NCBI RefSeq assembly: GCF_006345815.1
Contig: NZ_VCIG01000005.1
Span: 1-64,000, forward strand
Reading direction: 5' to 3'
Origin: Ochrobactrum sp. CGA5
GTDB taxonomy: Bacteria > Pseudomonadota > Alphaproteobacteria > Rhizobiales > Rhizobiaceae
Length of the DNA: 64,000 nucleotides
Part shown: positions 1-7,717 of the stretch, piece by piece
Layout of the letters: every line of letters begins with the position of its first letter
Numbering within the stretch: the stretch's first letter is position 1
Notes under the pieces: model-generated
What the model was told of the DNA's origin: nothing
The model's input: only the letters and a program-made list of their open reading frames with translations
The model's database searches: none
Translations under genes and position numbers: made by a program

Positions 1-296
1 AGTTTCTCCGCGGTACTCCAGCGTCGACGCCGCTCAGGGCCGGAAAGAATTTCCATCTTAATGCTATTACCAGTCATAATGTGAACAGTAGTCCTATCAC
101 TTATTTAAGTGGCAGAAACTGTCCGGGCAATTAAGGGGCTATTCCAGGGGTTGAGAACGTAGTTGCTGCTACCGGAAACTCCGTCCCACAAGAAGGTCAG
201 CTGTTCTCATTATTAAATGATATCTACAACCGAGCTGACGAAGAATGTTCAATAGGCATCGCGTTCCGCCGTGGGAATGATGGTGCACAGGCAAAC

Positions 297-1115
297 GTGT
301 GTCGGTCCATTTTAATAAACTACTTAACTAACCCCGATATAGAGAATGGCAGAATCCTAGCTGATAAGCTTTCCGGCGTTACGACGAAGCGTTCGGGTCT
401 TGGGTTAATGTTTCTATTGTATGGTATTGAGGGTGCACACCATAAGGTTGTTATATCTCGATTCAGAGCCAATAATGGTGTCCTCGTTGACGATGCTGCG
501 GACGCATTAACTGTAGAATTCATCGACCGCGTTTTCATGAAGAATGCTCATTCCTATAAGGCGGTCTGGTATCAGCATGAGTCGCTAGCTGCAGGATTTT
601 GGAGCGGTCATGCGGTTGATAAGCAGATCAACAGTCGTGACGCTGAGACGTCCAATTACTGGGTTCGAGACTTCCTTGAGTCAGAATTTTCAACCACGCC
701 GGCGATGGGGACACGTAGGCTTGCATTAGCGCTGAAAGATGCGGCTAACCGGGCTACTGATTTGCAAGTGAAGCAACAGATAACCGCTGCTGCTACTTTG
801 GCACCCGGTATCGAAGGGCATCACATGAATGCGAATGAGTTTTGTGACCGCTTCGGTTTTTCGGCACAGACGAGAGAACAAGTTTTACGAGCTTTTCCCA
901 GACCGGATCTGGCTGAGGACAATTTCGTGTTTAATGCGGAGGAATTCTTCAAACAGCTGCCTTATAAAACCGTAGAGTTAGATTCTGGGGCTGTCTTAAC
1001 CGCACAGTCTTCGCAGTTTGATGAAGTATTTGATAGGGAAGAGATTGATAATGATGAGTTTATTTTCTCAACAAAAGGGAAGATAGTAACAGAAAAACTT
1101 GAGAAAACAAAATGA
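297..1115 (+). CDS. Unrecognised protein, probably 5'-damaged; first gene of an AT-rich operon
   Basis: I do not recognise a function. The listed start is a GTG at 297, giving 272 residues with no signal peptide or membrane segment. There is faint similarity to nucleoid-associated NdpA/YejK-like proteins (the stretch HHKVVISRF and the region around FWSGHAVDKQINS), but this is a weak impression. The same frame stays open upstream to a TAA at 132-134 with no ATG, GTG or TTG between, and the translation of 135-296 looks protein-like (for example EGQLFSLLNDIYNRADEEC). The frame before the TAA also reads like protein back to about position 57. The gene may therefore be a truncated or nonsense-mutated copy of a longer gene of about 340 codons. 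It overlaps the next gene by 4 bp (ATGA), so the two are translated together. Base composition is clearly lower in GC than in the genes from 2388 on. Confidence 0.55.
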   Translation: MCRSILINYLTNPDIENGRILADKLSGVTTKRSGLGLMFLLYGIEGAHHKVVISRFRANNGVLVDDAADALTVEFIDRVFMKNAHSYKAVWYQHESLAAGFWSGHAVDKQINSRDAETSNYWVRDFLESEFSTTPAMGTRRLALALKDAANRATDLQVKQQITAAATLAPGIEGHHMNANEFCDRFGFSAQTREQVLRAFPRPDLAEDNFVFNAEEFFKQLPYKTVELDSGAVLTAQSSQFDEVFDREEIDNDEFIFSTKGKIVTEKLEKTK

Positions 1116-1729
1116 GTCATATCGCGGATGAATACACTGTTCGACACGAGAAGGCGTTGATTCCTATATCTAGGAACCTTGAGAGTTTCATTGCTAACTT
1201 GTTGAAGGGAATGGATCGTATCGATAGAATTTCTGCTCGCGCTAAAAGCATTGATCGTTTTGTAGGTAAGGCCGAAAAGGTTGTGGGAGGTAAGCTAAAG
1301 TACGAAGCACCATTTCATCAAATTCAGGATCAAATTGGAGCCAGAATAATTACGTATTATCGTTGTGATGTTGATCGTATTGAAGGTGAAATATTGCGAT
1401 ACTTTCATCCCATCGAATCAAAAGATGTTGTTCCTCAAAGCGAGTGGGAGTTCGGCTACTTTGGAAGGCATCAAATTTTACTTTTGCCGCCAGACGTTGT
1501 CACTAATGATATTGATCCCGCGCTTGTTCCAATATGTTTCGAGCTTCAGATAAAAACATTATTTCAACATGCTTGGTCAGAAGCAAATCATGATTTGGGA
1601 TACAAGCCGGGGCAAAAGGAACTTGATCGAGATGATTTGAGACAGTTGGCGTTCACTTCCGCGCAGGCGTGGGGTGCTGATCGCATTTTTAACGAGTTGT
1701 TTGAAAAGAGAAATGTCGACGGGGGCTGA
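1112..1729 (+). CDS. RelA/SpoT-domain nucleotide pyrophosphokinase, stand-alone
   Basis: A 205-residue protein that is essentially one RelA/SpoT synthetase domain, without HD hydrolase, TGS or ACT domains. Visible motifs in order: a basic substrate loop (RISARAKSIDRFVGKAEK), the acidic IQDQIGARI segment that supplies the metal-binding Asp, the FGYFGRHQ segment where the family has Y-x-S-x-H, and FELQIKTLFQHAWSEANHD with the second catalytic acid. Such domains transfer pyrophosphate from ATP to GDP/GTP, or in toxic members (ToxSAS, CapRel) to tRNA or adenine nucleotides. Which substrate applies here cannot be read from the sequence. The start overlaps the stop of the upstream gene (ATGA), so the partner is the upstream protein. 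AT-rich composition and position beside a tRNA gene suggest acquisition by transfer. Confidence 0.85.
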   Translation: MSHIADEYTVRHEKALIPISRNLESFIANLLKGMDRIDRISARAKSIDRFVGKAEKVVGGKLKYEAPFHQIQDQIGARIITYYRCDVDRIEGEILRYFHPIESKDVVPQSEWEFGYFGRHQILLLPPDVVTNDIDPALVPICFELQIKTLFQHAWSEANHDLGYKPGQKELDRDDLRQLAFTSAQAWGADRIFNELFEKRNVDGG

Positions 1730-1854
1730 ATTCTTAAGATAGCCCCGAATCTTATGACGCAACGACTACACATTCTGCCGATTCTGCAGGTTGGTAACCG
1801 TGCCGTAACCGCGACCGCTTCAATCGATTACGCATATGGGGGGAGGTATGGCTC

Positions 1855-1890
1855 AGAAAATCAAAAATCCCAGACGAGGCCGGGATTTTG
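1855..1890 (-). terminator. Rho-independent terminator behind tRNA-Gly
   Basis: On the minus strand an AAAATCCC/GGGATTTT stem (arms 1882-1889 and 1864-1871) is followed by a T-rich tract, 21 bp past the tRNA 3' end. It fits the end of the tRNA-Gly transcript. Confidence 0.7.
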
Positions 1891-1910
1891 AGAAATGCCT
1901 TGCTGAAAAC

Positions 1911-1985
1911 TGGAGCGGGCGAAGGGATTCGAACCCTCGACCCCAACCTTGGCAAGGTTGTGCTCTACCCCTGAGCTACACCCGC
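1911..1985 (-). tRNA. tRNA-Gly (anticodon GCC)
   Basis: The minus strand folds into a complete cloverleaf: acceptor stem GCGGGTG/CGCCCGC, D arm around GCTCAGGGGTAGAGC, anticodon stem CAACC/GGTTG with loop TTGCCAA (anticodon GCC), T arm GAGGGTTCGAATCCCTT, discriminator T and an encoded CCA at 1911-1913. It reads GGC/GGT glycine codons. The 3' end faces the AT-rich genes on its left, the geometry expected if an element had used it as an integration site. Confidence 0.95.
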
Positions 1986-2387
1986 TCGCGCCAGTCGTTT
2001 CGGAAACCATTCGTTTCCGTCAGGCAAGCGCTATATGAACTAACACCCCGGAGATTGCAACAGGGAAATTGCAGGAAAATGCCGTTTCAAAGAAATTAGC
2101 TGCCGGATTCATTATAACTAACTGTAAAAATTATATTTTTCAGAGTGCGAGTCATATTCTCGGCTGTGATTTTTCGCCAAAACAAGGAAAATTGGCCTGC
2201 ATGGATAACGGAATCGATGGTCAAACGGGGGGTAAGCGTTGGCGCATTTGTGTGAACATTCCAATTCGTTTTGCATGGTTTCTAAGCCTGTATCCATGGT
2301 CTATAAGCGCTGATGCAAATCATCGAAACGTGAGGAGCGTGATGAAATGCGCATCATACTCAATACCGAACAGAATGGGGTGGAATC
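1986..2387. other. Intergenic region, no gene seen
   Basis: About 400 bp between the tRNA and the ProXp-ala gene. It must hold the tRNA promoter (minus strand) and the promoter of the gene at 2388. A short AT-rich patch lies at about 2100-2170. Open frames here lack ribosome-binding sites and recognisable protein sequence. Confidence 0.5.
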
Positions 2388-2909
2388 ATGCCTGTGTCGC
2401 CGAGCGAACTTCACGACTATCTTCAGAAACTCGGTATCGAGGTGAAGACTATCGAACACCCTCCCTTGTTCACAGTAGCCGACTCCCAAAGCCTGCGCGG
2501 TGAAATTCCAGGTGGCCATACCAAAAATCTCTTCTTGAAGGACAAGAAAGACAATTTCTTTCTCGTGACAGTCGAAGAGGATGCAGTGGTTGATCTGAAG
2601 TCGATTCACCAATTGATCGGCGCTGCGAGCCGTGTTTCATTCGGTAAGCCTGAAAAATTGATGGAGTATCTGGGAGTGTTTCCGGGCGCAGTTACGGTAT
2701 TCGGTGCGGTCAACGATAGCGCACATAATGTGCAGGTTATTCTAGATGCCGATCTCATGAAGTATGATGTCATCAACGGGCATCCGCTGACCAACGAAGC
2801 CACGACTTCAATCAAGCGTGAAGACCTTGTCGCTTTTCTCAGAGCCACCGGACATGAACCGCAGATTCTGGCGGTTTCCGAAAGTGCGAAAGCGGACATT
2901 TCAGTATAA
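2388..2909 (+). CDS. Ala-tRNA(Pro) trans-editing deacylase (ProXp-ala/YbaK family)
   Basis: A 173-residue free-standing YbaK/ProRS-INS editing domain. The family hydrolyses tRNA(Pro) mischarged with alanine in the cytoplasm, replacing the editing domain that alphaproteobacterial prolyl-tRNA synthetases lack. Supporting motifs: the opening helix with the IEHPPLFTVADSQ segment, GGHTKNLFLKDKK carrying the conserved lysine near residue 45-50, and the ASRVSFGKPEKLMEYLGVFPGAVTVFG segment typical of the ProX/PrdX group. Length is normal for the family. ATG at 2388 follows a GGGGTGG stretch. The distinction between ProXp-ala and other ProXp subtypes is inferred from family resemblance. Confidence 0.85.
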   Translation: MPVSPSELHDYLQKLGIEVKTIEHPPLFTVADSQSLRGEIPGGHTKNLFLKDKKDNFFLVTVEEDAVVDLKSIHQLIGAASRVSFGKPEKLMEYLGVFPGAVTVFGAVNDSAHNVQVILDADLMKYDVINGHPLTNEATTSIKREDLVAFLRATGHEPQILAVSESAKADISV

Positions 2910-3102
2910 ACTGATTTTCGCAATGGGCGATCTTCTTGCAAGCAGCAATTGTTCATTGAAGTACGAGGCGGGAGCGCTAAATTACAGCGCAGCTTGCTGA
3001 AATGACCGTCTTGAAATTGGCTTTCGAAGATACGAACTGAAAGAACGACACCGGCTTGCATGTGTACTGTCGCATCGGTCGGAAAATACGAAGGAATTTC
3101 CT

Positions 3103-4065
3103 ATGAGCAGCCAGAATAATCCTTATGCCGGTGCAGGTGGCCAGATGACGGCGAATGTTTCTTTCGGTTCTTCACCAGCTTCTGCGGGAGGTGCGGATCT
3201 CGTCAAGGACACGACGACGGCAGGTTTTCAGGCGGATGTAATTACCGAATCCCGCAAGCAGCCGGTGTTGGTGGATTTCTGGGCGCCGTGGTGCGGACCT
3301 TGCAAGCAGCTCACACCAATCATTGAGAAGGCCGTGCGGGACGCGGGTGGCGTGGTCAAACTGGTCAAGATGAATATCGATGATCATCCGGCTATCGCGG
3401 GCCAGCTTGGGATTCAATCCATTCCGGCCGTAATCGCTTTCGTCAATGGTCAGCCGGTCGATGGTTTCATGGGCGCTGTGCCGGAATCGAAAGTGAAGGA
3501 ATTCATCGCCAAGGTTGGCGGGCCGAGCGATGCCGAAGCGGCGCTTGCCGAAGCCATTACTGCCGCAAATGAGCTGGTCGAAGCTGGTGATTTCGTTCAG
3601 GCATCGGATATTTTCGCGTCCATTCTTCAAGCCGTACCGGACAATGTCGATGCAATTGTCGGCCTTGCCACCTGTGTTCTGGAATCCGGCGATGCGGAAA
3701 AGGCGCGGGAAATTCTGGTCCAGCTTCCTGCGGACAAACAGGATGCCCCTGCCGTTTGCGCACTGGAAGCACGTCTTGCACTGGCTGATCAGGTCAAGCT
3801 CATTGGCGATCCGGTTGAACTTGAGAAGCGTATTCAAGCTGACCCGAAGGATTATCAGGCTCGCTTCGACCTCGCACAGGTGCGTAATGCACAGGGGCGG
3901 CGTGAAGAAGCGGCCAATGAGCTGCTTTTCATCATGAAGTCGGACCGCGATTGGAATGAAGACGGCGCACGCAAACAGTTGCTTCAGTTTTTCGAAGCGT
4001 GGGGCAATGCCGATCCAGCGACGCTCGGTGCGCGGCGCAAGCTGTCGTCGCTTTTATTTTCCTGA
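3103..4065 (+). CDS. Thioredoxin-TPR co-chaperone, CnoX/YbbN-like
   Basis: 320 residues: a low-complexity N-terminus (1-35), a thioredoxin domain (about 36-145) with an intact WCGPC active site (C64, C67) and a cis-proline segment QSIPAV, then TPR-like helices to the end (EAGDFVQASDIFASIL and DPKDYQARFDLAQVRNAQGR repeats). This is the CnoX/YbbN architecture, a holdase that protects proteins from oxidative aggregation and hands them to DnaK/GroEL. The CxxC is intact, unlike E. coli YbbN, so a reductase activity is likely, as reported for Caulobacter CnoX. The start follows AAGGAATTTCCT. The next two genes are spaced like a loose operon. Confidence 0.88.
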   Translation: MSSQNNPYAGAGGQMTANVSFGSSPASAGGADLVKDTTTAGFQADVITESRKQPVLVDFWAPWCGPCKQLTPIIEKAVRDAGGVVKLVKMNIDDHPAIAGQLGIQSIPAVIAFVNGQPVDGFMGAVPESKVKEFIAKVGGPSDAEAALAEAITAANELVEAGDFVQASDIFASILQAVPDNVDAIVGLATCVLESGDAEKAREILVQLPADKQDAPAVCALEARLALADQVKLIGDPVELEKRIQADPKDYQARFDLAQVRNAQGRREEAANELLFIMKSDRDWNEDGARKQLLQFFEAWGNADPATLGARRKLSSLLFS

Positions 4066-4171
4066 TCACGAGTGGCCGGGAGCATGGTGGATGAATTGTG
4101 CTTCGCACGCCATGCGGATTCCATTCCAACTGTTAGGACATACGTTTCTAGAGTCCTAAAGGGAGGTTGAA

Positions 4172-4867
4172 ATGCAGGTGGGCAATGCCCGTTACAGAAC
4201 GGGCGCCGATATACCCGAGACTGTGCCGGTTTTCCCGTTGAAAGGGGCGCTGCTTCTGCCCGGCGGTCAGCTTCCGCTTAATATCTTCGAGCCGCGCTAT
4301 CTGGCGATGGTCGAAAATGCTTTGGCAGGTAAGCGTATAATCGGCATGATTCAGCCGAAAATTGACGGCGACGATGACGAAACGATCAATGAGCTGGATG
4401 AAAGCCTCCGTCCGCAATTGAGCAATGTCGGCTGTCTTGGCCGCATCACTACCTTTGCCGAGACAGGAGACGGTCGCCTGCTTATTACCTTGCAGGGAAT
4501 CTGCCGCTTTCGTGTACGGGAAGAGGTCAATTGCCGTCAGCCTTATCGACAATGCCGTATCATACCGTTCCTTGCTGATCTGGAAGAGGCGCAGGATTCG
4601 TCGGAGATTGACCGGGACGCTTTGCTGGGTGCTTTCCGCGATTATCTCGAAGCACATAATCTGGAGGCGGACTGGGAGAGTATTTCTCGCGCGAACAACG
4701 AAACGCTCGTCAATGCACTTTCCATCATGTCGCCTTTTGGCCCGGCGGAAAAACAGGCACTTCTGGAGGCTCCCGATTTGCAGACGCGTGCGGCAACTTT
4801 GATTGCCATCACCGAAATGGTATTGGCCAGGGTAAAGGACGACGATTTTGGATCGCGGCTCCAGTGA
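4172..4867 (+). CDS. LON peptidase substrate-binding-domain protein
   Basis: 231 residues matching a stand-alone Lon N-terminal (LAN/PUA-like) domain: VPVFPLKGALLLPGGQLPLNIFEPRY near residues 17-45 is the family hallmark and is followed by the characteristic IGMIQP strand. There is no AAA+ or protease domain, so it is not Lon itself. The biochemical role of such proteins is unknown; substrate or partner binding is presumed. ATG at 4172 is preceded by GGGAGG. The next gene begins 16 bp downstream, consistent with co-transcription. Confidence 0.85.
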   Translation: MQVGNARYRTGADIPETVPVFPLKGALLLPGGQLPLNIFEPRYLAMVENALAGKRIIGMIQPKIDGDDDETINELDESLRPQLSNVGCLGRITTFAETGDGRLLITLQGICRFRVREEVNCRQPYRQCRIIPFLADLEEAQDSSEIDRDALLGAFRDYLEAHNLEADWESISRANNETLVNALSIMSPFGPAEKQALLEAPDLQTRAATLIAITEMVLARVKDDDFGSRLQ

Positions 4868-4883
4868 ATTCAGGAATTAGACA

Positions 4884-5078
4884 ATGGACGATAAGGCGGA
4901 AACCGGCAACATTGATGTGCGCCTGCTTGAACTTCTCGTATGCCCGCTTACAAAAGGGCCGCTGGAATATGATGCGGAACGTGCTGAACTGATCTCGCGG
5001 AAGGCGAAACTTGCCTATCCGGTTCGGGGTGGAATACCTATCATGCTGCCATCCGAAGCGCGCAGTTTGACAGAGTGA
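4884..5078 (+). CDS. Trm112-family small protein
   Basis: 64 residues with the Trm112/YcaR pattern: [17 protein letters not shown] at the start and [17 protein letters not shown] at the end. In eukaryotes Trm112 activates methyltransferases. Bacterial members are small, often lack part of the zinc site, and are probably methyltransferase partners. Only one cysteine (in VCPLT) is present here, so a four-Cys zinc site is absent. It follows the Lon-N-domain gene closely, probably in the same transcript. Confidence 0.85.
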   Translation: MDDKAETGNIDVRLLELLVCPLTKGPLEYDAERAELISRKAKLAYPVRGGIPIMLPSEARSLTE

Positions 5079-5363
5079 GCACAGCTCTATTTGTCGATGA
5101 TTGGAAGCCTGAAACGCTGAACGGCATCGGCTCTACTCGCTGTTATATAATTTCTGCTCAGCCCCCAATCTTTTTCATAAGTTTCAGCCGCGCGCATTAT
5201 TGCTTGTCGGACAACAGGGCTCTATAACCCTCGCGGAACTTGATGAAGATGGTATCGGGCGGCTTAGGACGCTTCGATGTTGTTATGAATTCGAACGCGA
5301 TATTCTGGCGAAACGTGTCATTGGTTTTCGGGAATATGCGAAACAAAACAGAGGCTTGGCATT

Positions 5364-6479
5364 ATGGCATCCAGAAAACTCCTTCTCCTGCCCGGCGATG
5401 GCATCGGTCCAGAGGCGATGGCGGAAGTCCGCAAGATCATCGCTTTTCTCAACTCGGGCCTCAATCTCGGCTTTGAAACCGAAGAAGGTCTGGTTGGCGG
5501 CTCGGCATATGACGCGCATGGCCAGGCGATTTCCAATGCGGATATGGAGAAGGCACTGGCTGCCGACGCCGTACTTTTCGGTGCTGTCGGTGGCCCAAAG
5601 TGGGACGATGTGCCTTATGAAGTACGCCCGGAAGCCGGTCTTCTGCGCCTGCGCAAGGACATGCAACTCTACGCAAACCTGCGCCCTGCCATCTGCTATC
5701 CGGCTTTGGCTCATTCCTCGTCGCTGAAGCCGGAAGTGATCGAGGGGCTCGACATTCTCATCCTGCGTGAGCTTACCGGCGGTGTCTACTTTGGCGAGCC
5801 AAAGGAAATCATTGACCTCGGCAATGGTCAGAAGCGCGGCATCGACACGCAGGTCTATGACACTTACGAAATCGAACGCATCGCCGATGTTGCCTTCGAG
5901 CTGGCGCGTACACGTCGCAATAAAGTCACGTCGATGGAAAAGCGCAACGTGATGAAGTCGGGCGTCTTGTGGAATCAGGTCGTCACCGCGCGTCACAAGG
6001 AAAAGCATGCCGACGTGGAACTGGAGCATATGCTGGCCGACGCTGGCGGTATGCAGCTCGTGCGCTGGCCGAAGCAGTTCGACGTCATCGTGACGGACAA
6101 TCTGTTCGGCGACATGCTGTCGGACGTTGCTGCGATGCTGACCGGCTCGCTCGGCATGCTGCCGTCCGCCTCGCTTGGTGCGGTCGATTCGAAAACCGGC
6201 AAGCGCAAGGCGCTATATGAGCCGGTCCACGGTTCCGCACCGGATATCGCTGGCAAAGGCGTTGCTAATCCGATTGCAATGATTGCTTCACTTGCCATGT
6301 GCCTGCGCTATTCCTTCAACCTGGTGGATGAGGCGGATCGTCTGGAAGCTGCAATTGCGCAAGTGCTTGATGATGGCCTGCGCACAGCCGACATTTGGTC
6401 GGAAGGCAAGACCAAGGTTGGCACCGTCGAAATGGGCGATGCCATCCTCGACAAATTTTCAACGCTTTCCGCAGAATAA
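5364..6479 (+). CDS. leuB: 3-isopropylmalate dehydrogenase
   Basis: 371 residues, normal for LeuB. It oxidatively decarboxylates 3-isopropylmalate in leucine biosynthesis using NAD+. Visible features: [18 protein letters not shown] at the N-terminus, the substrate loop with [16 protein letters not shown] (catalytic arginines), the [11 protein letters not shown] segment, the Mg-binding [20 protein letters not shown] motif and [14 protein letters not shown] for NAD binding. The start is preceded by AGAGG. The 285 bp upstream (5079-5363) contain no credible gene. leuD lies about 6.5 kb downstream on the other strand. Confidence 0.97.
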   Translation: MASRKLLLLPGDGIGPEAMAEVRKIIAFLNSGLNLGFETEEGLVGGSAYDAHGQAISNADMEKALAADAVLFGAVGGPKWDDVPYEVRPEAGLLRLRKDMQLYANLRPAICYPALAHSSSLKPEVIEGLDILILRELTGGVYFGEPKEIIDLGNGQKRGIDTQVYDTYEIERIADVAFELARTRRNKVTSMEKRNVMKSGVLWNQVVTARHKEKHADVELEHMLADAGGMQLVRWPKQFDVIVTDNLFGDMLSDVAAMLTGSLGMLPSASLGAVDSKTGKRKALYEPVHGSAPDIAGKGVANPIAMIASLAMCLRYSFNLVDEADRLEAAIAQVLDDGLRTADIWSEGKTKVGTVEMGDAILDKFSTLSAE

Positions 6480-6600
6480 GCGCGAGAGACGCATCGGACT
6501 GAGTGTCCGCCATGCATTTTGCGTGGCGGACTTCTCTTTTTCTGAATAAGTGCCCGATTTGAGGCTGTAAACTCCTGCTCCGCTGCATAAGAATAGCCGC

Positions 6601-7653
6601 ATGTTGTTCACGCTCCCAGATCAAAACGAACTCTATGATGCACTTCTCGCCCGCGATGCCGCTTATGAGGGCAGGGCCTATGTCGGTGTGATCTCGACCG
6701 GAATTTTCTGCCGCCTGACTTGTCCGGCGCGGAAACCGAAACAGGAAAATTGCCGCTTCTTTGCATCGGTTGTCGAATGCATGGCCGACGGCTTTCGGCC
6801 CTGCAAAAGATGCCATCCACTACAGCCCGCTGCCGACGCGGAGCCCTCCGTCAAAAAGCTTCTCGATGCGCTGGAGGATGATCCAGAGCGCCGCTGGAGC
6901 GAGGAGGATGTTGTTCTCATGGGGCTCGATCCCTCAACCATCCGTCGCAGTTTTCGCCGCCATTTCGGGATGACATTCCTGGAAATGGCCCGACAGGAGC
7001 GCTTACGGCATGGATTCCAGACGCTTGTCGATGGCGGGCGCGTAATCGATGCACAGATTGATGCAGGTTTTGAATCTGCGGAAGCTTTTCGTCGTGCTTT
7101 TGCCCGCATACTAGGGCTTCCGCCCGGTAAACTGCGAGGTGATGGTTTGCTACGCGCTGACTGGATCAAGTCACCGCTTGGCACAATGATCGCTATCTGT
7201 GATGCGCGACGCTTACACCTGCTTGAGTTCGTTGATCGTAAGGCGCTGTCTGCGGAACTGAAGAAGCTTTATGTCGCCTGTCGTGGAGATCTGGGAGTGG
7301 GACGTTTCGGCACCCATGATCTTGTCGAGCAGCAGTTGAATGCGTTCTTTAACGGTCATTCTCCGACATTCGATGTGCCGCTGGTGCTGCATGGCAGCGC
7401 TTTTACGCAAGGTGTTTGGCGTGAGCTTCAGAATATTCGGGCAGGGGAGACTCGCAGTTACAGTGAACTGGCACAGGCGATTGAGAAGCCGCTTGCCGTG
7501 CGTGCAGTTGCCCGGGCCAATGGGGCAAACCAGATTGCTATCATCATTCCATGTCATCGAGTGATTGGTGCGGATGGGTCGCTCACAGGTTATGGCGGCG
7601 GTCTCTGGCGAAAGCAGAAGCTGATAGAAATTGAAGCGCACTATCGCCGATAG
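6601..7653 (+). CDS. ada: Bifunctional Ada: DNA methyl-phosphotriester/O6-methylguanine repair and regulator
   Basis: 350 residues in the full Ada layout. The N-terminal zinc domain has C37, C41, C68 and C71 (ISTGIFCRLTCPARKP, CKRCHP), where the first cysteine accepts methyl from phosphotriesters. An AraC-type helix-turn-helix follows at about 85-180 (SIRRSFRRHFGMTFLEMARQ). The C-terminal methyltransferase domain has the active site PCHRVIG with C318. The protein repairs alkylated DNA and, once methylated, activates its own promoter. The ATG at 6601 lies about 120 bp after leuB; no clear ribosome-binding site is visible, so the start could be slightly different. Confidence 0.93.
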   Translation: MLFTLPDQNELYDALLARDAAYEGRAYVGVISTGIFCRLTCPARKPKQENCRFFASVVECMADGFRPCKRCHPLQPAADAEPSVKKLLDALEDDPERRWSEEDVVLMGLDPSTIRRSFRRHFGMTFLEMARQERLRHGFQTLVDGGRVIDAQIDAGFESAEAFRRAFARILGLPPGKLRGDGLLRADWIKSPLGTMIAICDARRLHLLEFVDRKALSAELKKLYVACRGDLGVGRFGTHDLVEQQLNAFFNGHSPTFDVPLVLHGSAFTQGVWRELQNIRAGETRSYSELAQAIEKPLAVRAVARANGANQIAIIIPCHRVIGADGSLTGYGGGLWRKQKLIEIEAHYRR

Positions 7654-7670
7654 AAACTCAGAGAAATAAG

Positions 7671-7697
7671 AAAACGCCGCCCAATGGGCGGCGTTTT
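7671..7697. terminator. Bidirectional terminator between ada and the transporter gene
   Basis: AAAACGCCGCCC/GGGCGGCGTTTT, a 12-bp perfect stem with a 3-nt loop, flanked by A/T on both sides, between convergent genes. Confidence 0.85.
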
Positions 7698-7717
7698 GAT
7701 TTGAGAAACTGTGACGC

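Noticed and set aside
2069..2503. 144-codon frame on the plus strand overlapping the ProXp-ala start
   Set aside because: No ribosome-binding site, no family resemblance, and it runs into a well-supported gene in another frame.
5200..5727. 175-codon frame upstream of and overlapping leuB
   Set aside because: The overlap with leuB is out of frame, and the sequence is Arg/Trp-rich in the way of shadow translations of GC-rich genes.
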